This document shows positions 32,802 to 41,661 of a stretch of 64,000 nt of DNA, piece by piece; position 1 is the stretch's first letter; the number at the start of each line of letters is the position of its first letter. The notes beneath the pieces were generated by a model that did no database searches, was not told where the DNA came from, and saw nothing but the letters and a program-made list of their open reading frames with translations. Origin of the DNA: Caulobacter sp. (GTDB taxonomy: Bacteria; Pseudomonadota; Alphaproteobacteria; Caulobacterales; Caulobacteraceae); NCBI GenBank assembly GCA_029866155.1, contig JARWZW010000069.1, forward strand, positions 1-64,000, read 5' to 3'. The translations under genes were made by a program, and so were the position numbers.

Positions 32802-33122
32802 GTGAAGCGCTCGAAAACACCCCTCCGGCTGGTGCCCGGTGATCAGTTGAGCCCGGGGCTGAGCGCCCTGGCCGGCCTGGACCCCGCCCTGGATGTGGAG
32901 CTGATGGCCGAGGTGCAGGCGGAGGCCCGCTATGTCCGGCGCCAAAGGCAGAAGCTGGTCACGCCGTCCGCCTACTGGACCGGCGAAGCCGACATGGCGT
33001 GCCTTGCCGACACCGTCCGGAATGTTCGCGAAAACGCCTGTGCTCACCACATCCAGCGCCGGATGGTGTCCGGCAACCTGGCCATGCTACCCCCGCGCCA
33101 GGCCCAGTTGGATGACATTGGT
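32802..33122 (+). pseudogene. Internally deleted photolyase-related (Fe-S, DPRP/PhrB type) gene
   Basis: From a GTG at 32802 the frame reads TPLRLVPGDQLSPGLSALAG and DVELMAEVQAEARYVRRQRQ, the beginning of cryptochrome/photolyase-related proteins (about 510 residues), and then passes directly to AYWTGEADMACLADTVRNVR and AHHIQRRMVSGNLAMLPPRQ, which belongs about 300 residues further on. A large in-frame internal deletion removed the FAD and most Fe-S ligand region. The frame then runs into the CFA-synthase-like gene on the other strand and loses similarity near 33120. It is not functional as a photolyase. Confidence 0.75.
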
Positions 33123-34322
33123 CCGTTCCGTGCGAAAACCCGCTTCGCAATAGGCCAGATAGAACATCCAGAGCCTCCTGAAGCGTTCGTCAAAGCCCAG
33201 ATTGCGAATCTCTTCCCAGGCGTCGGCAAACCTTGTGCGCCACTGGGCCAGGGTGTCGGCGTAACATTGCCCAAACCGCGTGACGCCGGTCCAGTCCAGC
33301 CCGACCCGGTCCGTCTGTTCCCGAAGCTTGGACTCGCTGGGAAGCATGCCGCCGGGGAAGATGTATTTCTGGATGAAGTCTGCCTGGGACCGGTAATGAT
33401 CGAAGAACTCGTCGCGGATGGTGATGATCTGCAGACCGGCCCTGCCGCCTGGCGTGAGAACCTGGTGAATCTTCTCGAAATACGCCGGCCAATAGGCCTC
33501 ACCGACCGCCTCGAACATCTCGATGGAAGCCACCCTGTCAAACTGGCCTTGAACATCACGATAGTCGACCAGCCTGATCTCGGCCTTTTCGGCAAGGCCC
33601 TGGTCGAACAGCCGCTTTCGGGCATAGTCATGCTGGGCCTGGGAAATGGTGATGGCCGTCACCCTGGCCCCGACCTCTCGCGCTGCGAACTCGGCAAATC
33701 CGCCCCAACCGCAGCCAATCTCCAGAACCGACTGGCCTGATCTCAGATCGATGGACCGGGCGAGCGCCGCATACTTCTGGCCCTGAGCCGCCTCAAGAGC
33801 CTGACCCTCTCCCTCGAAGCGAGCCGAGGAATAGGTCATGGAGGGGTCGAGCCACAGCCCGTAGAAGCGATTGCCCAGGTCGTAATGGGCGTGAATATTC
33901 TTGCGCGACCCATGGCGATCGCTTTTGCGGGTCAGGTGCAGCAGATAGTTGTAGGCCCTGATGACCGGATTCCCGGCCATGAAGCGACTGACCTGGTCCA
34001 GGTTCTGGGAACAGGCCGTTAGCAGCGCGGCAAGGTCCGGAGTCTCCCAGTCGCCGGCGAGGTAGCCCTCCGCAAAGCCTATGTCTGCGCCAGACATGAG
34101 CCGGCCCACAGCGCGATAGTCGCGTATGACAATCTCTGCGCAGGTCCCGGCTTCGCTGCCCCGGACGGACAGTCTTCGTCCGCTCGGCATGACGACATCC
34201 AGTTGTCCCGCTTGCCAGTTGTTTCTCAACACCTTCATGGCGCTGCGAAAGGCGGCGGGGGCGCTGCGAAAGTCCGGCGTCTCCCAGACGGAACGGGCGG
34301 TGTTGACGGCGAACTCGCTCAT
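33087..34322 (-). CDS. Cyclopropane-fatty-acid-synthase-like SAM methyltransferase
   Basis: A 411-residue enzyme. The N-terminal domain has VIRDYRAVGRLMSGADIGFA, and the SAM site is VLEIGCGWGGFAEFAAREVG. HYDLGNRFYGLWLDPSMTYS, the family signature before the SAM site, and ASIEMFEAVGEAYWPAYF hold conserved catalytic or bicarbonate-site residues. The family methylates unsaturated acyl chains of phospholipids. With the DUF1365 and FAD protein genes upstream it forms the set that in Rhodobacter belongs to the singlet-oxygen response and furan fatty acid pathway, which is an alternative to cyclopropane formation. An in-frame GTG at 34337 is another possible start. Its last codons overlap the deleted photolyase-related gene on the other strand. 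Confidence 0.88.
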   Translation of the reverse strand: MSEFAVNTARSVWETPDFRSAPAAFRSAMKVLRNNWQAGQLDVVMPSGRRLSVRGSEAGTCAEIVIRDYRAVGRLMSGADIGFAEGYLAGDWETPDLAALLTACSQNLDQVSRFMAGNPVIRAYNYLLHLTRKSDRHGSRKNIHAHYDLGNRFYGLWLDPSMTYSSARFEGEGQALEAAQGQKYAALARSIDLRSGQSVLEIGCGWGGFAEFAAREVGARVTAITISQAQHDYARKRLFDQGLAEKAEIRLVDYRDVQGQFDRVASIEMFEAVGEAYWPAYFEKIHQVLTPGGRAGLQIITIRDEFFDHYRSQADFIQKYIFPGGMLPSESKLREQTDRVGLDWTGVTRFGQCYADTLAQWRTRFADAWEEIRNLGFDERFRRLWMFYLAYCEAGFRTERTNVIQLGLARG

Positions 34323-34358
34323 GGTCGCTCTGCTCACTTTGCGGCAGTCAGGTATCTG

Positions 34359-35141
34359 TTAAGGACGAACGGCGCCCGAGGGTTCCCCGGCGCTGACACC
34401 GGCTTTTGGCCCCGGCGGCCTTGTGCCAAATGGCGCGCCCTTGATCCAGAGACGGAGGGCCTCCCAGTGGATGGCCAGAACCACTTTCAGGGTCATCAGT
34501 GGAATCGAAAAGAAAAGCGCCGCAAGGCGCTGATCTGTGAGGGGTTCTCTCTGGGCAGTCTGGGTCGCGAAGAAGTCGGGCCGTCCATCGGTCAGCTTGA
34601 TGATGCGAAGCTCGAAGCGGTCCGAGGGGGCAGAGACCTCGAAACGGTACCCGCCTTCGACCCGGTAGAAGGGCGATACATAAAGCCGCTTTTCAGCCTG
34701 CTGAATCTGAACGCCCTCGCCGCAGGCCGGGATCACATAGGCATGGGTCTGGCCGAAGGTGTTGTTCACCTCATAGATTACAGCTTCCAGCAGACCGTCG
34801 GCCGAATGGATGAAAAACAGGGAGATAGGGTTGAAAACCAGCCCCATAATCCTCGGAAAGCAAAGAAGTCTGATGGTGTGGGCCGTGGCAGGGACCCCGG
34901 CGCGGGACAGGGCTTGCAGCACCCACGGCCGCAGGTCGGCCGACAATCGGTCGCCATGGTCTCTCGGCTCGAAAGACATCAGTCCCCAGCGACCGGGCCG
35001 GATCATGGTCAGGCCCTCAAAGGCGGTTTCCAGGCGATCGATATCGATCAGGATCTGGAACAGCCGATAGCGAAAGCCATGCGGTCTTGGACCGAAGCGC
35101 CTGTGCTGCGTTTCACCGACATAGAGGACGGCGCCAGTCAT
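34359..35141 (-). CDS. DUF1365 protein
   Basis: A 260-residue protein of the DUF1365 family. VLYVGETQHRRFGPRPHGFR near the start and YRLFQILIDIDRLE are hallmarks, as are FPRIMGLVFNPISLFFIHS and VIPACGEGVQIQQAEKRLYV. Biochemical function is not established; genes of this family are nearly always beside a FAD-dependent desaturase-like protein and a CFA-synthase-like methyltransferase, as here. The ATG overlaps the upstream oxidoreductase stop by 4 bases, and 36 bases separate it from the methyltransferase gene. Confidence 0.88.
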   Translation of the reverse strand: MTGAVLYVGETQHRRFGPRPHGFRYRLFQILIDIDRLETAFEGLTMIRPGRWGLMSFEPRDHGDRLSADLRPWVLQALSRAGVPATAHTIRLLCFPRIMGLVFNPISLFFIHSADGLLEAVIYEVNNTFGQTHAYVIPACGEGVQIQQAEKRLYVSPFYRVEGGYRFEVSAPSDRFELRIIKLTDGRPDFFATQTAQREPLTDQRLAALFFSIPLMTLKVVLAIHWEALRLWIKGAPFGTRPPGPKAGVSAGEPSGAVRP

Positions 35142-36448
35142 GCGGCGGCGCGCTCGGCGGCGTCCGGCGCCTTGTCAGACAGCGGGGCGACCCGGTGATC
35201 GACAAAGGCCCAGTCGACCTTGCCGCCCAGTTCCAGGGCGACCTTTACCCCCGATGTCAGGCCGTCCTCATGGAAGCCATAGCCAAGCCAGGCTCCGGCG
35301 TACCAGACCCCGCCACGGCCCTGGATACGGCCAAACTGGCTCTGGGCGGCCAGGGCCGGGTTGTCGAACTGCGGGTGGGCGTATTCGAACTCTGCGATCA
35401 TATGCTGCGGCGCCGGACTGGGGCCGTTCAGGGTGACAAACAGGGGATCGTTCGTGGCCAGGGCCTGCAGGTTGTTCATCCAGTAGGTTACGTAGGAATT
35501 TGATTCGGAACCGGTCTTGGCCATGTAGTTCCAACTGGCCCAGGCGTTGCGCCGGCCCGGCATCAGATCCGGATCCCGGTGCAGGACGGCGCGGTTGGCC
35601 GTGTAGCCTATGGCGCCGAGGAGTGCCTTTTCCTCGTTATCTGCGTCAGCCAGCAGTTTCAGGCTCTGGTCGGAATGACAGGCCAGGATGACGTGGTCGA
35701 AGGCTTCTTCCTGCCCTGATCCATCCTCGACCAGAACTGCGCCCGGAATCCGGCGGATCCGACGGATCCCGGCATCGAGGCGAACCCGGTCGCCCAGCAG
35801 ACCGGCGATCCTGCGCACATAGGCCTGGCTCCCGCCGGCCACGGTCTTCCAGGTCGGCGGGGTGAACTGCAACAGGCCATGATTAGACAGGAATCGGAGG
35901 AAACTCTCGGTCGGAAAATCGCCGATCCTGCCGGAGGTGGTGGACCAGATCGCGGCCCCCATGGGCAGCAGATAGAGATCGCGAAACGCTGCTGAAAAAC
36001 CATGCCGGTCCAGATAGGCTGCAAGGGGCAGGGTCTTGAGTTCCGGCCTGGCCAGGTCCGCCCTGGCAAGGTCATTGAACCGGCGGATATCGTTCAGCAT
36101 CCAGAGGAAGGACGGATTGAGCAGGTTTCGCTTCTGGGCGAAGACGCCGCGGGGAAAATTTGACGACCATTCGACGCCGTTGCCGGCGCAGGCGAAACTC
36201 ATGTCGGTCGGGCGGGTCGGAACCTCCAGGCTGGCCAACAGGCCAACCAGATTGGGATAGTTGGCCTCGTTATAGACGATGAAGCCGGTGTCCACCTCCA
36301 CGACTTCACCGCTGCAATCGACGCTGACCGTATTGGCGTGGCCGCCCGGCCGGGAGTCCTTCTCGAACAGCACGACATGGTGGTGATCCTTCAGGGCAAG
36401 GGCGGCCCCCAGGCCGGCGACTCCTGACCCGACAACGGCGATTTTCAT
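35138..36448 (-). CDS. FAD-dependent amine-oxidase-like oxidoreductase
   Basis: A 436-residue flavoprotein. The N-terminal Rossmann fingerprint is KIAVVGSGVAGLGAALALKD, followed by the acidic end of beta-2 (VVLFEKDSRPGGHANTVSVD), which is typical of phytoene-desaturase/amine-oxidase relatives. The C-terminal FAD contact is GGVWYAGAWLGYGFHEDGLT. The ATG at 36448 has GGAG 9 bases upstream and gives the usual MKIAVVGSG start. It lies 30 bases after the photolyase stop and overlaps DUF1365, so it is in the same operon. A role as a fatty acyl desaturase in this pathway is inferred from context. Confidence 0.88.
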   Translation of the reverse strand: MKIAVVGSGVAGLGAALALKDHHHVVLFEKDSRPGGHANTVSVDCSGEVVEVDTGFIVYNEANYPNLVGLLASLEVPTRPTDMSFACAGNGVEWSSNFPRGVFAQKRNLLNPSFLWMLNDIRRFNDLARADLARPELKTLPLAAYLDRHGFSAAFRDLYLLPMGAAIWSTTSGRIGDFPTESFLRFLSNHGLLQFTPPTWKTVAGGSQAYVRRIAGLLGDRVRLDAGIRRIRRIPGAVLVEDGSGQEEAFDHVILACHSDQSLKLLADADNEEKALLGAIGYTANRAVLHRDPDLMPGRRNAWASWNYMAKTGSESNSYVTYWMNNLQALATNDPLFVTLNGPSPAPQHMIAEFEYAHPQFDNPALAAQSQFGRIQGRGGVWYAGAWLGYGFHEDGLTSGVKVALELGGKVDWAFVDHRVAPLSDKAPDAAERAAA

Positions 36449-36478
36449 CGAAGGCGACTCCATTGAACGATGTCGGGA

Positions 36479-37927
36479 TCAAGCGGACTTGAGGTCGGCA
36501 TAAGCCTGCAGGGCCCGATCCCTGGCCCATCCGTGTTCGACCAAGGGCGCCGGGTAGTCCCGGCCGATCCGCACCCCCGCCGCCTCCAGCAGCGCCGGAT
36601 CGGCTCTGGACGGCATGTGGATCATCGAGGTCGGCAGGCGTGAAAGTTCCGGGACCCAGCGGCGAACATAGACGCCGTCCGGGTCAAACTTCTGACCCTG
36701 GGTGGTTGGATTGAAGATGCGGAAATAGGGAGAGGCGTCTGCGCCAGAGCCTGCGACCCACTGCCAGTTTGCGGCGTTCTGGGCGATATCCGCGTCCAGA
36801 AGCGTGTCCCAGAACCAGGCCTCGCCTCGCCGCCAGTCGATCAGCAGGTCCTTGATCAGGAAGGAGGCGACAATCATGCGCACCCGGTTGTGCATGAAGC
36901 CTGTAGCCCAAAGCTCCCTCATGCCGGCGTCCACGATGGGATAGCCGGTCATGCCGTGGGCCCAGGCCTGGAAGCCGGGCCCGTCTTCGCGCCAGACAAA
37001 CCGGTCCCACTCAGGCCTGAAATTCTGCTTTGCCAGGTCGGGATTGTAGAAGAGCAGATGGTGGTGGAACTCCCGCCAGCCCACTTCGGACAGGAACTTC
37101 TCGGCTTCTTTCGGCGCCGCACCGCTGGCCACGGCCTCATGGGTCGCCCGCCATATCTGGGCAGGGCTTATTTCGCCAAAATGCATATGGGGCGAAAGCC
37201 GCGAGGTTCCCGGTCTGTCCGGGCGGTCGCGGTCCTCGCCATAAGTTGACAGGGCGCCTGCCAGAAAGCCGGTCAGCAGGGCGGCTGCCCCGGCTTCTCC
37301 CGGTCGCCATTCGGCGAACCCGCATGACCAGTCAGGCCCCGTGGGATGCAGTCCCCAATCCGCCAGATCATCACTGGCCGGCCAGTGGGCGGTTGAGGGC
37401 AGGGCGGTTGGCGCGCTGCCCGGGAAAATGTCGGTCAGCCCGCTGCGGGCGGCCCGCCAATAGGGAGTGAAGACCCGATAGGGATCGCCCGATCCGTTGG
37501 CCACCTGCCACGGCTCGTTCAGAAGGCTGCCGTTGAACGACCGGCACTCGACCCCTGCGTCCTGGAACTGGGTCTTGATCCTGGTGTCACGGGCGATCGA
37601 TTCGGCGTCGTAGAGGCGGTTCCAGTGAACAGAGCCTGCGCCTGTGGTCCGTATCAGGTCCGTCAACACCGCCTCGGCGGGCCCCCGGCGAAGGATCAGG
37701 CGTGAACCCAGCGCTCTCAGGGACCGGTCAAGGCTGGCCAGGCTCTTGTCCAGCCACCAACGGCTGGCGCCGCCCAGGGGGCGCTGGCCCGGGGATTCAT
37801 CAAGGATATAGACCGGCAGGACGGGTCCGGCTGCCGCCAGCAGGGCGGGGTTGTCCTGCAGGCGGAGATCCTGCCGGAACCAAACGATGACCGGACTGGC
37901 CTGCTCTTGTGTCTTCTGCGATGTCAC
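36479..37927 (-). CDS. phrB: Deoxyribodipyrimidine photolyase
   Basis: A 482-residue DNA photolyase that repairs cyclobutane dimers with light. The N-terminal antenna domain begins [20 protein letters not shown]. The FAD-binding domain contains [29 protein letters not shown]-like [40 protein letters not shown] and [18 protein letters not shown], matching class I photolyases; the Asn of the QWVAGSGAD region that touches FAD N5 is in place. The start is a GTG at 37927; coding-like frames further upstream overlap the kdsA region and have no family match. A candidate promoter lies immediately upstream, and the start codon appears to be at or near the first transcribed base. Confidence 0.9.
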   Translation of the reverse strand: MTSQKTQEQASPVIVWFRQDLRLQDNPALLAAAGPVLPVYILDESPGQRPLGGASRWWLDKSLASLDRSLRALGSRLILRRGPAEAVLTDLIRTTGAGSVHWNRLYDAESIARDTRIKTQFQDAGVECRSFNGSLLNEPWQVANGSGDPYRVFTPYWRAARSGLTDIFPGSAPTALPSTAHWPASDDLADWGLHPTGPDWSCGFAEWRPGEAGAAALLTGFLAGALSTYGEDRDRPDRPGTSRLSPHMHFGEISPAQIWRATHEAVASGAAPKEAEKFLSEVGWREFHHHLLFYNPDLAKQNFRPEWDRFVWREDGPGFQAWAHGMTGYPIVDAGMRELWATGFMHNRVRMIVASFLIKDLLIDWRRGEAWFWDTLLDADIAQNAANWQWVAGSGADASPYFRIFNPTTQGQKFDPDGVYVRRWVPELSRLPTSMIHMPSRADPALLEAAGVRIGRDYPAPLVEHGWARDRALQAYADLKSA

Positions 37928-37931
37928 GTCA

Positions 37932-37961
37932 CTTCTACGCCGCCCGCCCGTCCCCGGATCA
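37932..37961 (-). promoter_or_regulatory. Candidate ECF-type promoter of the photolyase operon
   Basis: On the minus strand TGATCC (37961-37956) is followed after exactly 18 bases by TAGAAG (37937-37932), 4 bases before the GTG start. TGATCC is the -35 element known for RpoE-ChrR (singlet-oxygen) promoters in Rhodobacter; the -10 differs slightly from the usual TAAGA form. The transcript would be essentially leaderless. This is inferred from sequence alone. Confidence 0.4.
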
Positions 37962-37975
37962 TACGGAATCCCGCC

Positions 37976-38845
37976 TTGTCCCAAGCTGTCGCCCCCAACC
38001 CTGTCATTTCCCTGCAGACGCCTGGCGGCGCCAGCATGCGGATCGGCAACGCCGAACGGCTGAGCATCATTGCCGGGCCATGCCAGATGGAGAGCCGGCA
38101 ACATGCCCTGGAAACGGCTCATGCCCTCAAGGAAATTGCAGCCCGACTGGGCATCGGCCTGATCTACAAGACCAGCTTCGACAAGGCCAACCGTACCAGC
38201 GTCAACGCCCAGCGCGGCATGGGCCTCGATGAGGCCCTTCCGGTCTTCGCCGAAATCCGCGAAGTGACCGGCCTGCCGACCCTGACCGATGTGCACGAGA
38301 TTGATCAGTGCGCCCGGGCGGCCGAGGCTGTGGACGTTCTGCAGATCCCGGCATTCCTCTGCCGGCAGACCGACCTGCTGGTCGCCGCAGCCCGGACCGG
38401 CAAGGCGGTCAATGTCAAGAAGGGGCAGTTCCTCGCCCCCTGGGACATGAAAAACGTCATCGCCAAGATTACCGGCTCGGGCAATCCCAACGCCATGGCC
38501 TGCGAGCGGGGCGTCTCCTTTGGTTACAACACCCTGGTCAGCGACATGCGGGCCCTGCCGGAAATGGCCAAGATCGGCTGCCCGGTGGTCTTTGACGCCA
38601 CCCACTCCGTTCAGCAGCCCGGAGGCCTGGGCGGGAGTTCGGGGGGGCAGCGCGAGTATGTGCCGGTGCTGGCCAGGGCCGCGGTGGCCATCGGTGTGGC
38701 CATGGTGTTTCTGGAAACCCACCCAGATCCGGATAACGCCCCGTCCGATGGCCCCAATATGGTTCCGCTGAACCAGTTCGAGTCCCTGGTTGCAGAACTG
38801 CTGGACTATGACGCCCTGGCCAAGCGCAGGATCAACGCCGCCTGA
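37976..38845 (+). CDS. kdsA: 3-deoxy-8-phosphooctulonate synthase
   Basis: A 289-residue enzyme that joins phosphoenolpyruvate and arabinose 5-phosphate to Kdo-8-phosphate, the first committed step for the Kdo of lipid A-core. Signatures are [51 protein letters not shown] and [15 protein letters not shown]; the last has the conserved PEP/metal contacts. The TTG at 37976 gives the normal family length; an ATG at 38036 is possible but would shorten the N-terminus to 11 residues before the first strand motif. It diverges from the photolyase operon, whose promoter lies in the same 48-base gap. Confidence 0.92.
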   Translation: MSQAVAPNPVISLQTPGGASMRIGNAERLSIIAGPCQMESRQHALETAHALKEIAARLGIGLIYKTSFDKANRTSVNAQRGMGLDEALPVFAEIREVTGLPTLTDVHEIDQCARAAEAVDVLQIPAFLCRQTDLLVAAARTGKAVNVKKGQFLAPWDMKNVIAKITGSGNPNAMACERGVSFGYNTLVSDMRALPEMAKIGCPVVFDATHSVQQPGGLGGSSGGQREYVPVLARAAVAIGVAMVFLETHPDPDNAPSDGPNMVPLNQFESLVAELLDYDALAKRRINAA

Positions 38846-38939
38846 CCCCGGCGGGCGAGCCCGGCGAGCCGACCGCCCTCTCTTCTGGTAAATTGGCAGT
38901 GACAGTGCAAATACTCCCGCCAAGGCATGGGAGGCGGAA

Positions 38940-40118
38940 TTGACCTACAGACTCTACGGAACCCCGGGCTCGCTCTACACTGGCAAGGTGCGGGCCTATC
39001 TGATCAAGCAGGGCATCCCGTTCGAAAACCGGGCGGTTGGCGAACCAGGCTTCCGGGAACGAATCGTTCCCCGCGTCGGTCGCTGGATCATGCCGGTCAT
39101 GGAGGGGGAGGACGGCGAGCTGCTTCAGGACGGCTCGGCGATCATCGACCATTTCGAGGCTATCGGCGCCGTGCGCTGGCCGGCCCGGGCGACGACTCCC
39201 TGTCACCGGGTGATCGGCCACATCTTTGAACTGTTCGGGGGAGAGGGCCTTCTGCGTCCGGCGATGCATTTTCGCTGGAATTTTGATGACGTGAACCAGC
39301 CCTTCCTCATGCGGGATTTCACCGCCGCCCTGGCGCCCGGCGTCTCAGAGGCGGAGGCTGCCGCCGTCTTCGATTTCGCGTCCCGCCGCATGCGGAAGGC
39401 CATGGCCAGTTTCGGGGTTTCAGAGGCCTCTATCCCCGGGGTCGAGGCGTCCTACGGGACCTTCCTGGACCTCTTCGAGACGCATCTGGAACAGTCTCCC
39501 TATCTGCTCGGCGGACGGCCGAGCCTGGGCGACTATGGGCTGATTGCGCCGCTCTATGCCCATCTCGGACGCGATCCCTATCCGGCCGCCTTGATGAAGT
39601 CCCGGGCCCATCGGGTCTGGCGCTGGGTAGAGCGAATGAACGCGCCGGACCTGGACAGTGGTGATCACGGGTCGCCTGATCCGGTCCTGTTTCCCGACGA
39701 CGCGGTTCCGGAAACACTGCTGTCACTGCTGAAATTTGTGGCCGAGGACTATCTGCCCGAGGTCAGGGCCGCTGTGGCGTTCACCAACGACTGGCTGGCC
39801 GAGCGCCCGGAACTGCAGACCGGGACCAACGGCCTTGCCCGCCCCTCGGAGCGGATGATCGGGCAGGCGCAGTTTAACTGGCGCGGTGTGGCGGTGGAGG
39901 TCGCCGTCATGCCCTACCGGCTGTGGTTGCTGCAGAAGATCCAGGACTGCGTGGATGCGCTGGCGCCGGCCGACCGGGCCCCTGTTGAGGCGATGCTGGT
40001 TTCGGCCGGTCTGCAGGACCTTCTGGCTCTCAGGACGCATCGAAGGGTGGAACGGGTGGACCATCTGGAGGTTTGGGGGCCGCTTCTTCCGGCCTTGCAG
40101 GGCGCCCAGGGGGCCTGA
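38940..40118 (+). CDS. Glutathione S-transferase-like protein, two-domain extended form
   Basis: A 392-residue protein whose first 80 residues are a thioredoxin-fold GST domain (YRLYGTPGSLYTGKVRAYLI, then DGSAIIDHFEAIG), followed by an all-helical C-terminal part about twice as long as in normal GSTs (about 200 residues in total). LLGGRPSLGDYGLIAPLYAH is the GST C-terminal N-capping region. The start is a TTG at 38940 with a strong GGGAGG site 5 bases upstream, and no ATG is available in frame. The extra C-terminal 150 residues (from LPEVRAAVAFTNDWLAERPE) have no assignment. It lies 94 bases after kdsA. Confidence 0.8.
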   Translation: MTYRLYGTPGSLYTGKVRAYLIKQGIPFENRAVGEPGFRERIVPRVGRWIMPVMEGEDGELLQDGSAIIDHFEAIGAVRWPARATTPCHRVIGHIFELFGGEGLLRPAMHFRWNFDDVNQPFLMRDFTAALAPGVSEAEAAAVFDFASRRMRKAMASFGVSEASIPGVEASYGTFLDLFETHLEQSPYLLGGRPSLGDYGLIAPLYAHLGRDPYPAALMKSRAHRVWRWVERMNAPDLDSGDHGSPDPVLFPDDAVPETLLSLLKFVAEDYLPEVRAAVAFTNDWLAERPELQTGTNGLARPSERMIGQAQFNWRGVAVEVAVMPYRLWLLQKIQDCVDALAPADRAPVEAMLVSAGLQDLLALRTHRRVERVDHLEVWGPLLPALQGAQGA

Positions 40119-40184
40119 TCAACAGGCGTATCGAGGCGATCCTGACTTGACCGGCAAAGCGTCACCGCGCACAGCCTGACCACT

Positions 40185-41648
40185 ATGGAACTGGCCGGAC
40201 TTCAGAAGCTGCTGGACGCTGTCGCGGGCGTGCGCGTCGCCTGTGTTGGCGACTTGATGGTTGACAGGTTTGTCTATGGCGAGGTGAGCCGGATATCACC
40301 CGAAGCGCCGGTTCCTGTCCTGGCCCTGGGCCGGGAAACCGCCATGCTTGGCGGGGCCGGCAATGTCGCCCGAAATGTTGCGGCGCTCGGTGGCCGCGCC
40401 GCCCTGGCGGGTCTGATCGGTGCTGACCCGGCCGCCAGCCAGGCTCTGGGTCTGGTCGGTGCGGAGCGCGGCCTCGAAAGCCACCTTGTGACTGACCGTG
40501 ATCGGCCCACGACGGTCAAGACCCGCTATGTGGCGGCCGGACAGCAGCTGCTCAGGGTGGACGCCGAAGACCCGACCCCGGCCAGTCGTGACATCGAGAT
40601 CAAACTGGCGGCGGCGGCGGGGTTCGCCGCCGAAGGGGCCGGGGCGATCCTCCTGTCTGACTACGGCAAGGGTGCGGTGACCCAGAAGGTCATCGAGGCC
40701 TGCCTCGAAGCCCGGGACGCCGGCTGTGTCCTGATCGTCGATTCCAAGGCCCGAAGTTTTGCCCGCTATGGCGCGGCTGACCTGGTCAAGCCCAATGCCT
40801 CGGAACTGTCCCGAGCGACGGACATGCCCTGCGACACCGATGACGAGATCGAGGCGGCGCTGGCGAGGGCCCTGGATCTTTCGCGCTGCAAGGCCGTGCT
40901 GGTCACCCGCGCGGCCAGGGGCATGAGCCTCGCGGTGCGGGGCAAGGGCGTACGCCATTTCCCCGGCCGACCGCGGGAGGTTTTCGATGTTTCCGGCGCC
41001 GGAGACACGGCCCTTGCCGCCCTCGGTCTGGCCCTGGCGGCCGACTGCGACATCGAGGACGCCGTCAGATTCGCCCTGCTGGCCTCCGGCGTCGTGGTCG
41101 GCAAGGCGGGCACAGCCACGGCGACGCCCCGGGAACTGATCGAGGCCGAGCTTTCGGCCCATCTGGCCCCGGCCGAGGCCAAGCTCGCAAGCCCCATGAA
41201 GATGGCGCAGCAGGCGGAGGCATGGCGGGCCGAAGGTCTGACCGTGGGCTTCACCAACGGCTGTTTCGATATCCTGCACAAGGGCCATGTCGCCTATCTG
41301 GCCCAGGCCCGGGCCTGGTGCGACCGGCTGATCGTGGCGGTCAATTCCGACGCTTCGGTCAGGGCGCTCAAGGGCGAGGGCCGGCCGGTCAATGATCTCG
41401 AATCCCGGGCCGTTGTCCTGGCGGGCTTGGCCCATGTTGATCTTGTCACCGCATTTGACGATCCCACGCCCCTGGCCCTGATCGAGGCCGCCCGTCCTGA
41501 CGTCCTGATCAAGGGCGCCGACTACAGCGTCGAGACCGTCGTCGGCTCTGACCTGGTGTTGGGGTGGGGCGGCTCCGTGAAGCTGGCGCCGCTGGTGGAT
41601 GGCTATTCCACGACGGCCGCCATCGCCCGCATGACTGAAAAATCCTGA
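40185..41648 (+). CDS. hldE: Bifunctional heptose 7-phosphate kinase / heptose 1-phosphate adenylyltransferase
   Basis: A 487-residue fused enzyme. Residues 1-320 are a ribokinase-like kinase: DLMVDRFVYGEVSRISPEAP, PVPVLALGRETAMLGGAGNV and the catalytic-base loop DVSGAGDTALAALGLAL. Residues about 345-487 are a nucleotidyltransferase with FTNGCFDILHKGHVAYLAQA, whose HxGH-like HKGH motif binds ATP. It makes ADP-glycero-manno-heptose precursors for the lipopolysaccharide inner core. The ATG at 40185 is unambiguous. It is followed by hldD 13 bases later, so the two last steps of heptose activation are cotranscribed. Confidence 0.95.
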   Translation: MELAGLQKLLDAVAGVRVACVGDLMVDRFVYGEVSRISPEAPVPVLALGRETAMLGGAGNVARNVAALGGRAALAGLIGADPAASQALGLVGAERGLESHLVTDRDRPTTVKTRYVAAGQQLLRVDAEDPTPASRDIEIKLAAAAGFAAEGAGAILLSDYGKGAVTQKVIEACLEARDAGCVLIVDSKARSFARYGAADLVKPNASELSRATDMPCDTDDEIEAALARALDLSRCKAVLVTRAARGMSLAVRGKGVRHFPGRPREVFDVSGAGDTALAALGLALAADCDIEDAVRFALLASGVVVGKAGTATATPRELIEAELSAHLAPAEAKLASPMKMAQQAEAWRAEGLTVGFTNGCFDILHKGHVAYLAQARAWCDRLIVAVNSDASVRALKGEGRPVNDLESRAVVLAGLAHVDLVTAFDDPTPLALIEAARPDVLIKGADYSVETVVGSDLVLGWGGSVKLAPLVDGYSTTAAIARMTEKS

Positions 41649-41661
41649 AGGAAGCCTGCCC

